DNA of 64,000 nucleotides from RPQJ01 sp963823535 (GTDB lineage: Bacteria > Pseudomonadota > Gammaproteobacteria > Steroidobacterales > Steroidobacteraceae). Under the pieces are notes generated by a model, which searched no databases, had not been told where the DNA came from, and worked only from the letters and a program-made list of their open reading frames with translations. The translations under genes were made by a program, and so were the position numbers. Numbering within the stretch: the stretch's first letter is position 1; each line of letters begins with the position of its first letter. The stretch lies in assembly GCA_963823535.1 (NCBI GenBank), contig CAWGLZ010000001.1, forward strand, positions 186,001-250,000, in the 5' to 3' direction. Positions 20,370-31,025 of this stretch are shown here, one piece after another.

Positions 20370-22141
20370 TGAATCATCCCGACCACGCGCGCGACACCGG
20401 CGCCGCCAACCTGCGGTTCGCACGGGCCCTGGTCGACGAACTTCGCGTCGCTGGTATCGCGGCAGCCGTCGTGTGCCCGGGGTCGCGATCGACGCCGCTC
20501 GCACTGGCGATCGACGGCGCGGCCGGGCTGTCCTACACGGTACACGTCGACGAGCGCAGTGCAGCCTTCTATGCGCTCGGTCACGCGAAGGCGAGCGGGC
20601 AGCCGGTCGCGCTCGTCTGCACGTCGGGGACGGCCGGGGCCAATTTCCTGCCCGCGGTGGCCGAGGCCTGCCACGCCCGCGTTCCCCTCGTGGTCCTCAC
20701 CGCGGACCGCCCGCCGGAACTGCGCGCCTGGGCGGCGGCGCAGACCATGGAGCAGCGTTCGCTGTACGCGGGGTTCACGCGCTGGAGCGAGGAGGCGCCC
20801 TGTCCTTCGGAGGCAGGCGGCGGAGAGGCGTATGCCCGTGCGCTCGCCCGCCGCGCGGTCTGCGAGGCGACGGGTCCCGCGCCCGGGCCGGTGCACCTCA
20901 ACCTGCCTTTCCGCGAGCCGCTGGTGCCGACGGTCGTCGAGGCCGATGCGCGGCCGACGCACACTGTCGTCGATGCCGCGCCATCACTCCTGCGCGAGAC
21001 TTGGGCGGCGACCGACGGGCTCGCCCGCGAGCTGCGTGACCGGCCGAAGGGCGTCCTGCTCTTCGGGCCGGATGCCTGCGAGGCGGGGCTGGGGGAGGAG
21101 GTGCACCTGCTGGCGGAGTCGCTGGGGTGGCCGGTCCTGGCGGATCCGGCGTCGGGACTGCGGGCGGGCACGACGCTCGAGGGATCATTGATTCACGGTG
21201 CGGACCTGCTGCTGCGCGATCCCGCAACCGCGGCCGCGCTGCAACCCGACCTGATCGTGCGCTTCGGCAGTCCGCCCACGAGCAAGTCGATCGCCATGTG
21301 GATGATGCAGCACGCCTCGGCCGAGGTCTGGCTGGTGGATCCGGCGGCAGGATTCCGCGACCCGCTGCACCGCGCGCGCCGCATGTTGCGAGCGAACCCG
21401 CGGCAGTTCTGCTCGGCGGCCCGATTGGCGGCGGGCGCCGTGTCGACGGAGACCCAGGCATGGCGCGCTCGCTGGCAGCATGCGGGGCACGTCGTGCAGG
21501 CAGCGCTGGCCGAGTTGCTCGAGGCCGAGACGCGCTTCCTGACCCCCCAGCTCGCGCAGACAATCTGGGCGTGCCTGCCCGAGGCAGCGACGCTTTACGT
21601 GGCGAACAGCATGGCCATCCGCGAGCTGGACGCATTTGCGGGTCCGCGCCGGGGCGATCTGCGCGTCCTCGCGAACCGGGGCGTGAACGGCATCGACGGC
21701 CAGATCTCCGCCGCGCTGGGGGCTGCCGCCGCGTTGGGTCGACCGACCGTACTGTGGTGCGGCGACCTGGCCTTCCTGCACGATGTGTCGGGGCTGCTCT
21801 GCGGGCGCCTGCAGAACGCGGACCTGACCGTCGTCGTCAGTAACGACGATGGCGGCGGCATCTTCGAATACCTTCCCGTGACCCGCAGCGTGCCGCGGGA
21901 GGTGTTCGAGCGTCTGTTCGCCGTGCCACATGGCCTCGACGTGTGCGGCATCGCACGCGGCCTCGGTTGGGAGGCCGCCCGCGTGGAATCGTCGGGGGCA
22001 TTCACAGGGGCCTTGTCCCGGGCGCTGGGAGGCGGGCGCCACGTGATCGAGGTCCCGGTCGACCGCGCCGCCAATACGGCGTTCCATGGGACTGTGCACG
22101 ATGCCGTGAGCCAGCGCCTGTGCCGGGAGCCGGCCGCATGA
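20369..22141 (+). CDS. menD: SEPHCHC synthase MenD
   Basis: MenD (590 aa) is the thiamine-diphosphate enzyme that joins isochorismate and 2-oxoglutarate to give 2-succinyl-5-enolpyruvyl-6-hydroxy-3-cyclohexene-1-carboxylate. The N-terminal substrate-binding motif VCPGSRSTPLALA, the ThDP-activating region HVDERSAAFYALGHAKASG, and the ThDP/Mg site CGDLAFLHDVSGL with SNDDGGGIFEYLP are all clear. The ATG at 20369 shares one base with the menF stop, and the stop overlaps the menH ATG by 4 nt. Confidence 0.95.
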   Translation: MNHPDHARDTGAANLRFARALVDELRVAGIAAAVVCPGSRSTPLALAIDGAAGLSYTVHVDERSAAFYALGHAKASGQPVALVCTSGTAGANFLPAVAEACHARVPLVVLTADRPPELRAWAAAQTMEQRSLYAGFTRWSEEAPCPSEAGGGEAYARALARRAVCEATGPAPGPVHLNLPFREPLVPTVVEADARPTHTVVDAAPSLLRETWAATDGLARELRDRPKGVLLFGPDACEAGLGEEVHLLAESLGWPVLADPASGLRAGTTLEGSLIHGADLLLRDPATAAALQPDLIVRFGSPPTSKSIAMWMMQHASAEVWLVDPAAGFRDPLHRARRMLRANPRQFCSAARLAAGAVSTETQAWRARWQHAGHVVQAALAELLEAETRFLTPQLAQTIWACLPEAATLYVANSMAIRELDAFAGPRRGDLRVLANRGVNGIDGQISAALGAAAALGRPTVLWCGDLAFLHDVSGLLCGRLQNADLTVVVSNDDGGGIFEYLPVTRSVPREVFERLFAVPHGLDVCGIARGLGWEAARVESSGAFTGALSRALGGGRHVIEVPVDRAANTAFHGTVHDAVSQRLCREPAA

Positions 22142-22986
22142 GCGGGTCGGTGCTGCCGACCGTCCGCAGGGGCCGCGGACCGGCACTGATGCTGCTGCAC
22201 GGCTTCGCCGGCAGCGCGGGCACCCTGGCGGACGTCGCAGGCGCATTCGAGCAGGAGTACGAGACGATCGTGCCGGACCTTCCCGGGCACGGTCGATCCG
22301 CGACGGTCGCCAGCGCGGCCGGCTATGGCTTCGACGCGTGCCTCGACGATCTCGTCGCGACACTGGAATCCACCGGGCACGCTCGCGCGCACTGGCTCGG
22401 CTACTCGATGGGCGCACGACTCGCGCTCGGTTGTGCCCTGCGGCATCCCGGCAGCGTTGCCTCGCTGGTGCTCGTCGGCGGCCGTGCGGGCATCGCCGAC
22501 CGCGGCGCGCGCGAGGAACGGCGTCGCGCCGACGAGGCGCTGGCCGATCGCATCGAGTCCCTCGGCGTCGAGGCCTTCCTGGACGAATGGCTCGCTCAGC
22601 CACTTTTCGACACACGGCGTTGCCTCGAACCCGGGGTGCTTGCGAGAGATCGTCGCGCCCGCCTCGGCAATGACGCACGTGGCCTGGCCGCGTCCCTGCG
22701 CAGCCTGGGGCCCGGCGCGCAGCCGCCGCTGTTCGACGCACTGTCCCGCGTGACCGTACCGGTGCTGCTCGTCGCCGGCGCACTCGACACCCGGTTCGTG
22801 GAACTGGCCCACGATCTCGCGCGCCGCCTGCCGCTGGCGGAGGTCCGCGAGATTCCGGGCGCGGGCCACGCCGCTCACCTCGAGCGGCCCGAGGCCTTCA
22901 TCCGCGTCGCACGGGATCATCTGCGCCGGACCGCGGGTGCGGCGTCCTCCGATTCATCGAATCCGCTCCAGGAGTTCACTTCATGA
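22138..22986 (+). CDS. menH: SHCHC synthase MenH (alpha/beta hydrolase)
   Basis: This 282-residue alpha/beta-hydrolase eliminates pyruvate from the MenD product to give SHCHC. The oxyanion-hole motif LLHGFAGSAG, the nucleophile elbow GYSMGARLAL and the C-terminal catalytic His in GAGHAAHLERPE form the triad. The ATG start overlaps menD by 4 nt and the end overlaps menB by 4 nt. Position between menD and menB makes the MenH assignment much safer than sequence alone would. Confidence 0.9.
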   Translation: MSGSVLPTVRRGRGPALMLLHGFAGSAGTLADVAGAFEQEYETIVPDLPGHGRSATVASAAGYGFDACLDDLVATLESTGHARAHWLGYSMGARLALGCALRHPGSVASLVLVGGRAGIADRGAREERRRADEALADRIESLGVEAFLDEWLAQPLFDTRRCLEPGVLARDRRARLGNDARGLAASLRSLGPGAQPPLFDALSRVTVPVLLVAGALDTRFVELAHDLARRLPLAEVREIPGAGHAAHLERPEAFIRVARDHLRRTAGAASSDSSNPLQEFTS

Positions 22987-23815
22987 CTGACACCTGTACG
23001 ACGGCGGGCGTCCGCCCGGACTGGCAGGCGGTGCGCGCCTACGAAGATATCCGCTTCGAGCGCGACGGCGGCCTCGCCAGGATCACGATCTGCCGCCCCG
23101 AAGTGCGTAATGCCTTCCGGCCCAGGACGCTGTTCGAGCTCATCGACGCGTTCTCGCGGGCCCGCGAGGACAACACCATTGGCGTGATCATCTTTACCGG
23201 CGAGGGTGAGCTGGCATTCTGCTCCGGCGGCGACCAGCGCATCCGCGGCGACGAGGGCTACGTCGGCGAGGACGGCGTGCCGCGCCTCAACGTTCTCGAC
23301 CTGCAACGATTGATCCGCTCGCTGCCCAAGGTCGTCATCGCCGCCGTCGCCGGCTATGCGATCGGCGGCGGCCACGTGCTGCACGTGGTCTGCGACCTCA
23401 CGATCGCTGCCGACAATGCGCGCTTCGGGCAGACCGGTCCGCGCGTCGGCTCCTTCGACGGTGGTTTCGGTTCCTCCTACCTGGCACGCATCGTGGGCCA
23501 GAAGAAGGCGCGCGAGATCTGGTACCTGTGCGAGCAGTACGACGCGCAGGAAGCGCTGGCGATGGGGCTCGTCAACAAGGTGGTGCCGCTCGCGGAGCTG
23601 GAGGCGACGGCGGTCGCCTGGGGACGACGGATCCTGCAGCACAGCCCGCTCGCAATCCGTTGCCTGAAGGCCGCGTTCAACGCGGAACTCGACGGGCAGG
23701 CGGGTATCCAGGAACTCGCGGGTCACGCGACGCAGCTCTTCTACATGACCGAGGAGGCGCAGGAGGGTCGCGACGCCTACGTCGAGAAGCGGCTGCCCGA
23801 TTTCTCGCGCTTTCC

Positions 23816-23828
<13 letters not shown>
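22983..23828 (+). CDS. menB: 1,4-dihydroxy-2-naphthoyl-CoA synthase MenB
   Basis: MenB (281 aa) is a crotonase-fold enzyme that closes the second ring of the naphthoquinone. Oxyanion-hole segments are AFCSGGDQRIRG and AVAGYAIGGGHVLH. The catalytic aspartate region is GPRVGSFDGGFG, and the C-terminal tail FSRFPWRP, typical of MenB, is present. Its ATG overlaps menH and its end overlaps menA by 13 nt. Confidence 0.96.
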
Positions 23829-24696
<868 letters not shown>

Positions 24697-24700
<4 letters not shown>

Positions 24701-25779
24701 GGATCGTCGAAGCCCGCGTGATCCCCGTGCACCTGCGGTTTGCGCGACCCCTGCGTACCGCGCGGGGCGAGTTTGCCGGGCGCACGAGCACCGTGTTCGA
24801 GTTGCGGGACGAGGACGGTCTTGCCGGCTACGGAGAGGCGGCGCCGTGGCCGGGCTTCGGCATGGAGACCGTCGACGAAGCGGCCGCGAGGCTCGCCGAC
24901 GTCGCGGGCCGCCTGAGGCGGGTCGAACTGGAGCCGGGCGAGTGGTCCGCCGGGATCGACGATCTCCTCGGCACGTCACCTGCCGCGCGAGCCGCCGTGC
25001 AGGGCGCGCTGTGGGACCTCGCCGCCCGGCGGGCCGGGCGATCGCTGGCCGAACAGCTGGCGGGCAGCGTCGGCTCGCTTCGGGGCGCGGCCCTGCGACG
25101 CGTGCCGGTCAGCGTGCTGCTCGTGCAACGAGAGCCCGACGCGCTGCGCCAGGAGGCGGTGGGTGCGCGCACCGCGGGCCATCTTGCGGTCAAGCTCAAG
25201 CTGGGCGCGATGTCGCTCGCCGAGGACGTCGCACGGGCACGTGCGGTTCGCGAAGGACTCGGACCCGACATCGCGCTGCGCGGCGACGCGAACGGTGCAT
25301 GGGATGCACCGCTGGCGCTCAAGGCCCTCGAGGCACTGGCCGCGTTCCGCTTCGACTACGTCGAGCAGCCTCTCCCGGCCGACGATATTGACGGACTGGC
25401 TGAGCTGCGGCGGCGCTCTCCCGTACGCATCGCGGCGGACGAGTCGGTGGCGCTGGAGGCGGGCGCGCTGCGCCTGCTCGAAGCCCGGGCAGTGGACGTC
25501 GTGGTACTGAAGCCGGCCACGCTCGGGGGGGCGGCGCGTGCGCTGGAGATCGCCGTCCGCGCACGGCAGGCGGGCGTACAGGTGGTCTTCTCGCACGCGT
25601 TTGAAAGCGCGGTCGGCGCAAGGCACGTCCTGCATTGCGCTGCCGCATGGGCGGACCCGGACGGGGTTCACGGGCTTTGCACGGCAGGATTGTTCGCCTC
25701 CGACGTTGCCCCGTCGATGGAGTGCGAGGCCGGCTTCATCGACGTCCCGGAGGCACCGGGGCTCGGGTTGACGCTGTGA
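24697..25779 (+). CDS. menC: o-Succinylbenzoate synthase MenC
   Basis: MenC (360 aa from GTG 24697) is an enolase-superfamily dehydratase that converts SHCHC to o-succinylbenzoate. The active-site lysines fall in LAVKLKLGAMS, the metal ligands in RGDANGAWD, VEQPL and IAADESV, and the second lysine in VVLKPATLGG. The GTGA overlap with the menA stop favours this start over upstream options that would run through menA. It overlaps menE by 4 nt. Confidence 0.94.
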
Positions 25780-27254
25780 TCGCGGGCGACGTCCTGCTGC
25801 GGCGTGCTGTCGAGATGCCCGATTCGCCGGCACTCGAGACCTCCACGGACACGTGGAGCTTTTCGCTGCTCGCGGATCGGGCGTGCCGCGGTGCCTCGTA
25901 CCTGCTGATGACGGTCCCGCCGGGCGATGCACCGATCGCCCTGCTGCTCGGGGGCGGCGCCGGATTCGCGGCATGGTTTCACGCGGTCCGGCTGGCCGGC
26001 CGCATCGTGCTGCCGCTGAACGGCCGGCTGACCGCCGGCGAGCTGGCGCAGCAACTGGCCGATGCCGGCGTCACCCGGGTGCTCGGCGAGCCGGGTGACA
26101 GCCGACTCGAGGAGATCGCGGCACGCGTCCCAGGCCTGCAGACAGTCGTGGCGCCGCCGCTTGCGTCACTGCCGGCGCCTGGCGGACGGTCGCCGATTGC
26201 GCCCGACGTCGTCGCCGACGCAACGGCCGTCGTGCTGTTCACCTCCGGCACCTCCGGGCGGGCGAAAGGCGCCTGCCTCAGCTGGGACAACTTTCGATCG
26301 AGCGCGCTCGCGACCGAACGCCGCCTCGGTGCAGTGGTCGGCAAGCGCTGGCTCGCGTGCATGCCGCTGTTTCACGTCGGTGGACTGTCGATCCTGGTGC
26401 GCAGCGTGATGTTCGGCGCGCCCGTCCGCTTGATGAGTCACTTCGATGCAACAGCCGTGAGCGACGCGCTGGACGGCGGCGACATTGCGGGCGTGTCGCT
26501 GGTGCCCACGATGCTGTCGCGGATGCTGGCATACCGGGACGGACGCCCGGCGCCACGTGCGCTCGAGGCCCTGCTTCTCGGCGGGGCGGCCGCTGCGCCG
26601 GAGCTGGTTGCGCGTGCGCTGGCGTCGGGCTATCCGCTGTGCCCGACCTATGGTCTCACCGAAGCGACCTCGCAGGTCGCCACCGCCGCGCCGCCACCCG
26701 TCGGCGCGACGGCACCGTTGCCGATGCTGCCGCTGCCGGAGACGACGGTCCGCATTCTGTCCGACGGTCGCAACGCTCCGCCCGGCGTCCCGGGTGAGAT
26801 CGTGGTACGAGGGCCGACCGTGATGCAGGCCTATCTCAATGACCCGGACGCCACGGCCCGTACGCTGCGCGGAGGATGGCTGCACACGGGAGACTTGGGT
26901 TACCTGGACGCCGCGGGGGGGCTGCACGTGCTCGACCGGCGCGACGACCTGATCGTCTCGGGGGGCGAGAACGTCTATCCCGCCGAGGTCGAGGCTGTCC
27001 TGCTGGAACATCCGCTGGTCGAAGATGCAGGCGTCACGGGCGTTCCCGACGCCGACCTGGGCGAGCGCGTCGTCGCCTGGTTCGTACCCGTCCAGGGCGC
27101 TGCGCCGGGGGTGGAGGCGTTGCGCCAGCACTGTCGCGCGCGGCTCGCGGGATTCAAGCAGCCGCGCGAGTTTCGCAGCGTGCTCGCACTGCCGCGCAAC
27201 GCGGCTGGCAAGCTGCAGCGCAGGCGGCTTGCGGAGACTCCGTCGGTCCGCTGA
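25776..27254 (+). CDS. menE: o-Succinylbenzoate-CoA ligase MenE
   Basis: MenE (492 aa from GTG 25776) adenylates o-succinylbenzoate and forms its CoA thioester, the substrate of MenB. The ANL P-loop is FTSGTSGRAKGACLS. PTYGLTEATSQVA, GWLHTGDLGYLDAAGG, DRRDDLIVSGGENVYPAEVE and the catalytic lysine region NAAGKLQRRRL are all in place. The GTGA overlap with menC supports the start. It is the last gene of the operon. A DHNA-CoA thioesterase (menI) and a methyltransferase (ubiE/menG) are needed to finish the pathway and are not in this window. Confidence 0.94.
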   Translation: MIAGDVLLRRAVEMPDSPALETSTDTWSFSLLADRACRGASYLLMTVPPGDAPIALLLGGGAGFAAWFHAVRLAGRIVLPLNGRLTAGELAQQLADAGVTRVLGEPGDSRLEEIAARVPGLQTVVAPPLASLPAPGGRSPIAPDVVADATAVVLFTSGTSGRAKGACLSWDNFRSSALATERRLGAVVGKRWLACMPLFHVGGLSILVRSVMFGAPVRLMSHFDATAVSDALDGGDIAGVSLVPTMLSRMLAYRDGRPAPRALEALLLGGAAAAPELVARALASGYPLCPTYGLTEATSQVATAAPPPVGATAPLPMLPLPETTVRILSDGRNAPPGVPGEIVVRGPTVMQAYLNDPDATARTLRGGWLHTGDLGYLDAAGGLHVLDRRDDLIVSGGENVYPAEVEAVLLEHPLVEDAGVTGVPDADLGERVVAWFVPVQGAAPGVEALRQHCRARLAGFKQPREFRSVLALPRNAAGKLQRRRLAETPSVR

Positions 27255-27370
27255 GACCGGTACGGACTGCCGGCGACCGGAGGCGATCACCCGCTCGGCG
27301 GGCGTGGGTGGAGCGTGCTAGCCTCTGCGCCCCGCCGATGGCCTCCGCGAGGCGTTCTGGAGCACGTGCC

Positions 27371-29065
27371 ATGATGGAAAAGTTGCGCATGCGGTGGTTG
27401 GAAGCGGTGCGGCGGGTCGGCCGGCTGCGCACGACCGCGGCGGCAAGCGTCGCGCATGCGGAGGTCATGGAGCACGTTCGCGAGGGCGGGGACCTGACGC
27501 CCAGGTTCGCACTGATGACGGTCCTGTCCTGTGGAATCGCGATCCTCGGCCTGCTGCAGAATTCGGCCGCGGTGATCATTGGTGCGATGCTGGTATCGCC
27601 ACTGATGGGGCCGATCGTGGCGCTCGGTTTCTCGCTCACCACCGTCGACTACCGCCAGATGAAGCGCAGCGTACTGGCGCTGGGCGTCGGCCTGTTGCTG
27701 GCGCTGGTGATCTCGATCGTGATCGTTTCGGTCAGCCCGCTGCAGGCCGAGACTCCGGAAATCCTCGCGCGCACCCAGCCCAACCTGTTCGACCTCCTGG
27801 TCGCCGTGTTCTCCGGCCTGGCGGGTGGCTACGCCGTCATCACGCGCAAGGGGGAGGCCATCGTGGGCGTGGCCATCGCCACGGCCCTCATGCCGCCGCT
27901 CGCCGTGGTGGGCTATGGCGTCGCGACGCTGAAGATGCACGTCGCGACGGGTTCATTCCTGCTGTTCATGACCAACCTGCTCGCCATCGCGCTGAGCGTC
28001 GCGCTGCTGGCGCGCTGGTACCGTTTCACGTCCCGTGACAGCCCGGTGAACGTGATGTGGCAGACCGTGCTGACGCTGGTCACCTTCGCAGCGTTGTCGG
28101 TTCCGCTGGGTCTCGCGCTCATCGACATCGGCCGCAAGACGGTGATCAACGTCGCGGTCCGTTCCGAGGTCGAGCGCGAGTTCGACAAGCGCCGGAGTTC
28201 GATCGAGCGGCTGGCGATTACCGGCGGACAGGACGCCCCCCTCGACGTCGTGGCGACGGTGCTCACGCCGGAGTTCCGGGCGCAGGCCGAGTCAACCATT
28301 GAGACGCGCATTCGCCGGAACCTCGGTACGGAGGCCAACGTCACGCTCGACCAGGTCGTGATGAGCCACGAGGACATCGACCAGCGGATTTCGAGGCAGG
28401 CCGCCGAGACCGCGCTGCTGCGATCCGACCTCGAGCCGCTGGCCGCGGCGCAGCGGGCTCGGCAGGAAGCGGTCGGGGCCGTGAAGGCGGCGGTCTTCTT
28501 TCCCGTCCGCACCATGGACATCGAGCCCGAGGCACGGCGCATTCGCGTCGAGCCCACCGCCGACGCGGACGTCAGCCTCAATGCGCTGCGGCAACTCGAG
28601 ACGTCGCTGCACGATCGCTTCCCCGGCTGGGACATCGCCGTCATGCCGGTGGTCGCGCCGCTGCCGTCGCTCTACTTCGAGACCGGTCGGGAGAACTTCC
28701 TGATCGGACAGCATCAGGTCGTGGACGACATCATCTGGGCCCTGAAGGCGTGGCAGGTCAAAGCCGTGACGACCCACGGCTTTGCCAGCACGTCGGGATC
28801 GGTGACCGCCAACCGGCTGCTGGCCGAGCGGCGTGCCGAGTGGGTAGCTGAGTCGTTGCGCGCCGCGGGCTTCGACGCAGTCCCGGTCGCGGACTTCCGG
28901 CCCCCCGACCAGCGTGACCTCGAGCGTCGCTTCGGGTTGACCTACTTCCAGCGCGTCGACATACGGATTGGCCACGGGCCGCAGCCGACGCCCGTCCCGG
29001 TCGCGGCGGAAGCGGGGGTCCTCGATCGTGGACCAATCGGGTCGGTCGGCGACGGCGATACCTAG
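27371..29065 (+). CDS. DUF389 membrane protein with C-terminal OmpA-like domain
   Basis: This 564-residue protein has two parts. The N-terminal half is a DUF389 region: about six transmembrane segments with MTVLSCGIAILGLLQNSAAV, IIGAMLVSPLMGPIVALG and VAIATALMPPLAVVGYG. A soluble region follows (about 270-440). The final 130 residues look like an OmpA/peptidoglycan-associated domain: LYFETGRENFLIGQHQVV, ALKAWQVKAVTTHGFAS and NRLLAERRAEWVAESLRAAG. Transport or sensing by DUF389 proteins is not established. The tail suggests the protein may contact cell wall from the inner membrane. ATG 27371 is chosen; the next codon is also ATG. It is convergent with prmC, the stops overlapping by 4 nt. Confidence 0.85.
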   Translation: MMEKLRMRWLEAVRRVGRLRTTAAASVAHAEVMEHVREGGDLTPRFALMTVLSCGIAILGLLQNSAAVIIGAMLVSPLMGPIVALGFSLTTVDYRQMKRSVLALGVGLLLALVISIVIVSVSPLQAETPEILARTQPNLFDLLVAVFSGLAGGYAVITRKGEAIVGVAIATALMPPLAVVGYGVATLKMHVATGSFLLFMTNLLAIALSVALLARWYRFTSRDSPVNVMWQTVLTLVTFAALSVPLGLALIDIGRKTVINVAVRSEVEREFDKRRSSIERLAITGGQDAPLDVVATVLTPEFRAQAESTIETRIRRNLGTEANVTLDQVVMSHEDIDQRISRQAAETALLRSDLEPLAAAQRARQEAVGAVKAAVFFPVRTMDIEPEARRIRVEPTADADVSLNALRQLETSLHDRFPGWDIAVMPVVAPLPSLYFETGRENFLIGQHQVVDDIIWALKAWQVKAVTTHGFASTSGSVTANRLLAERRAEWVAESLRAAGFDAVPVADFRPPDQRDLERRFGLTYFQRVDIRIGHGPQPTPVPVAAEAGVLDRGPIGSVGDGDT

Positions 29066-29979
29066 CGCGAGGGTCGCGCGATTCCGGAGAGACGACCCTC
29101 CGTGCAACGCTCGCGCCCGGCGAGGTCGCGGCAGGTGTGCACGGCCCCGAACCCTGCCTGCCCGAAGAGTTCGCGGACCGCTGCGCCCTGCGTGTCGCCG
29201 TGCTCGAGTACCAGCCAGCCGTCTGGCAGCAGGTGCCTCGGTGCAATCGTCACGATCTCCCGCAGCGCCTCGAGCCCGCTCGGTCCGGCGAAGAGCGCCC
29301 CGGGAGGTTCGAAGCGGCGCACGGCCGGATCGACCCGGGGATCGTCGAGCGCGATGTAGGGCGGGTTGCTGACGATCAGGTGAAAGCAGCGGCCGGCGAC
29401 GGGCGCGAACCAGGAGCCCTGGGCAACCTCCACGCGCCCGGCGAGGCCGAGTCGTGCTGCATTGGCGCGCGTCGTCGCGACGGCGGCCGGCGAGACGTCG
29501 GTCGCCGTGATTCGCGCGCGCGGCCGCTCGCTCGCGAGCGCAACGGCAATTGCGCCGCTGCCGGCGGCCAGGTCGAGTGCGTCGAAGGCGGCATCGGTCG
29601 CAAAATGGGCCAATGCGCGCTCCACGACGAGTTCGGTCTCCGGGCGTGGAACCAGCACGCCCGGATGGACGGCGATCGGCAGCGACCAGAATTCCTTCTC
29701 GCCGAGGATGTACGCGACCGGTTCGCCGTGCGCGCGGCGCGTGACGAATGCCTCATAGCGATCGGTCGCCTCGCAGTCGAGCACTTGCTGTTCCGGGTGC
29801 GCCAGCAGGTACGCGCGCGGGCGCCCCAGCGCCGCGCCCAGCAGGATCTCCGCCTCGTGACGCGGATCGTCGCCCACGCGCCGGAGGCGAGCAGCACCTT
29901 CATCGAGCAGCGTGCGGATCTCGGTCGCCAGGGGTCGAATCCTGCTCAGTCGAGTGTCGCGAGTTGCTCGGCCTGCCAT
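29062..29979 (-). CDS. prmC: Release factor glutamine methyltransferase PrmC
   Basis: PrmC (305 aa from ATG 29979) N5-methylates the glutamine of the GGQ motif in release factors 1 and 2. The SAM motif is ALDLAAGSGAIAVALA, and the catalytic NPPY motif is LIVSNPPYIAL. LVPRPETELVVERAL is also diagnostic. The start is uncertain: ATG 29979 overlaps prfA by 34 nt and has only a weak CAGGA in front. No other ATG, GTG or TTG precedes the conserved region. Placement directly after its substrate gene prfA is the usual proteobacterial arrangement. Confidence 0.93.
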   Translation of the reverse strand: MAGRATRDTRLSRIRPLATEIRTLLDEGAARLRRVGDDPRHEAEILLGAALGRPRAYLLAHPEQQVLDCEATDRYEAFVTRRAHGEPVAYILGEKEFWSLPIAVHPGVLVPRPETELVVERALAHFATDAAFDALDLAAGSGAIAVALASERPRARITATDVSPAAVATTRANAARLGLAGRVEVAQGSWFAPVAGRCFHLIVSNPPYIALDDPRVDPAVRRFEPPGALFAGPSGLEALREIVTIAPRHLLPDGWLVLEHGDTQGAAVRELFGQAGFGAVHTCRDLAGRERCTEGRLSGIARPSR

Positions 29980-31025
29980 TCCTGCTGCAGCGGACCGATG
30001 ACCTCGTCGAGGGCCCCGTCCATGATGGACGGTAACTGGTAAAGCGTCAGGTTGATGCGGTGGTCGGTGACCCGGCCCTGGGGATAGTTGTAGGTCCGGA
30101 TCCGTTCGGAACGGTCCCCCGACCCGACCTGCAGCTTGCGATCCTGCGCCTGCTGCGCCGCCTGCTTCTGCTGCTCGGCCTCGAGCAGCCGTGAGCGAAG
30201 CAGGGACATCGCCCGCGAGCGGTTCTTGTGCTGCGAGCGTTCGTCCTGGCACTCCACCACGATGCCGGTGGGCAGGTGGGTGATGCGGATGGCCGAATCC
30301 GTCTTGTTCACGTGCTGTCCGCCCGCACCCGAGGACCGGTAGGTGTCGATGCGCAGCTCGGCCGGATTGAGCGTCACCTCGTCGATCTCCTCGAGTTCGG
30401 GAAGGATGGCGACGGTGCAGGCCGATGTGTGGATGCGTCCCTGTGCCTCGGTGGCCGGCACCCGCTGGACGCGATGCGTGCCCGACTCGAACTTGAGGCG
30501 GGAATAGGCGGCCCGGCCCGCAATGCGGCTGATGATCTCCCGGTAGCCGCCGTGCTCGCCGGAGCTCTCGCTCAGCACCTCGACCTTCCACCCCTGCCGC
30601 TCGGCATAGCGCGCGTACATGCGGAACAGGTCGCCGGCGAAGATCGCCGCCTCGTCGCCGCCCGTGCCGGCACGGATCTCGAGGAAGATGTTGCTGTCGT
30701 CACGCGGGTCCTTCGGAACCAGTAGCCGGGTCAGCTCCAGGCCTTCCTGGTCGAGCTTCGCTGCGATGTCGCCGAGTTCCTCCTCGGCCATGACGCGCAT
30801 CTCGGCGTCCGCACCCCGCGCCATCTCCTCGAGCGCCGTGCGTTCGGCTTCGAGGCGGCGGAACGTACTGAAGCGCCGGGAGACAGGTTCGAGTCGCGCA
30901 TACTCCATGGACAGGTCGCGGAAGTGATTCGACCTGCCGATCACCTCCGGATCGGCGAGCAGGGCGCCGACTTCCTCGAACCGTTCTGCGGTGCGCTCGA
31001 GCCGGCGACGGATGGAATCCTTCAT
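29946..31025 (-). CDS. prfA: Peptide chain release factor 1
   Basis: RF1 (359 aa) terminates translation at UAA and UAG. The stop-codon-reading PAT motif lies in RVQRVPATEAQGRIHTSAC. The peptidyl-hydrolysis motif GGQ lies in SSGAGGQHVNKTDSAIRIT. Both mark RF1 rather than RF2. The ATG at 31025 overlaps the hemA stop (TGATG), so hemA and prfA are translationally coupled, and prmC follows. Confidence 0.97.
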   Translation of the reverse strand: MKDSIRRRLERTAERFEEVGALLADPEVIGRSNHFRDLSMEYARLEPVSRRFSTFRRLEAERTALEEMARGADAEMRVMAEEELGDIAAKLDQEGLELTRLLVPKDPRDDSNIFLEIRAGTGGDEAAIFAGDLFRMYARYAERQGWKVEVLSESSGEHGGYREIISRIAGRAAYSRLKFESGTHRVQRVPATEAQGRIHTSACTVAILPELEEIDEVTLNPAELRIDTYRSSGAGGQHVNKTDSAIRITHLPTGIVVECQDERSQHKNRSRAMSLLRSRLLEAEQQKQAAQQAQDRKLQVGSGDRSERIRTYNYPQGRVTDHRINLTLYQLPSIMDGALDEVIGPLQQEWQAEQLATLD

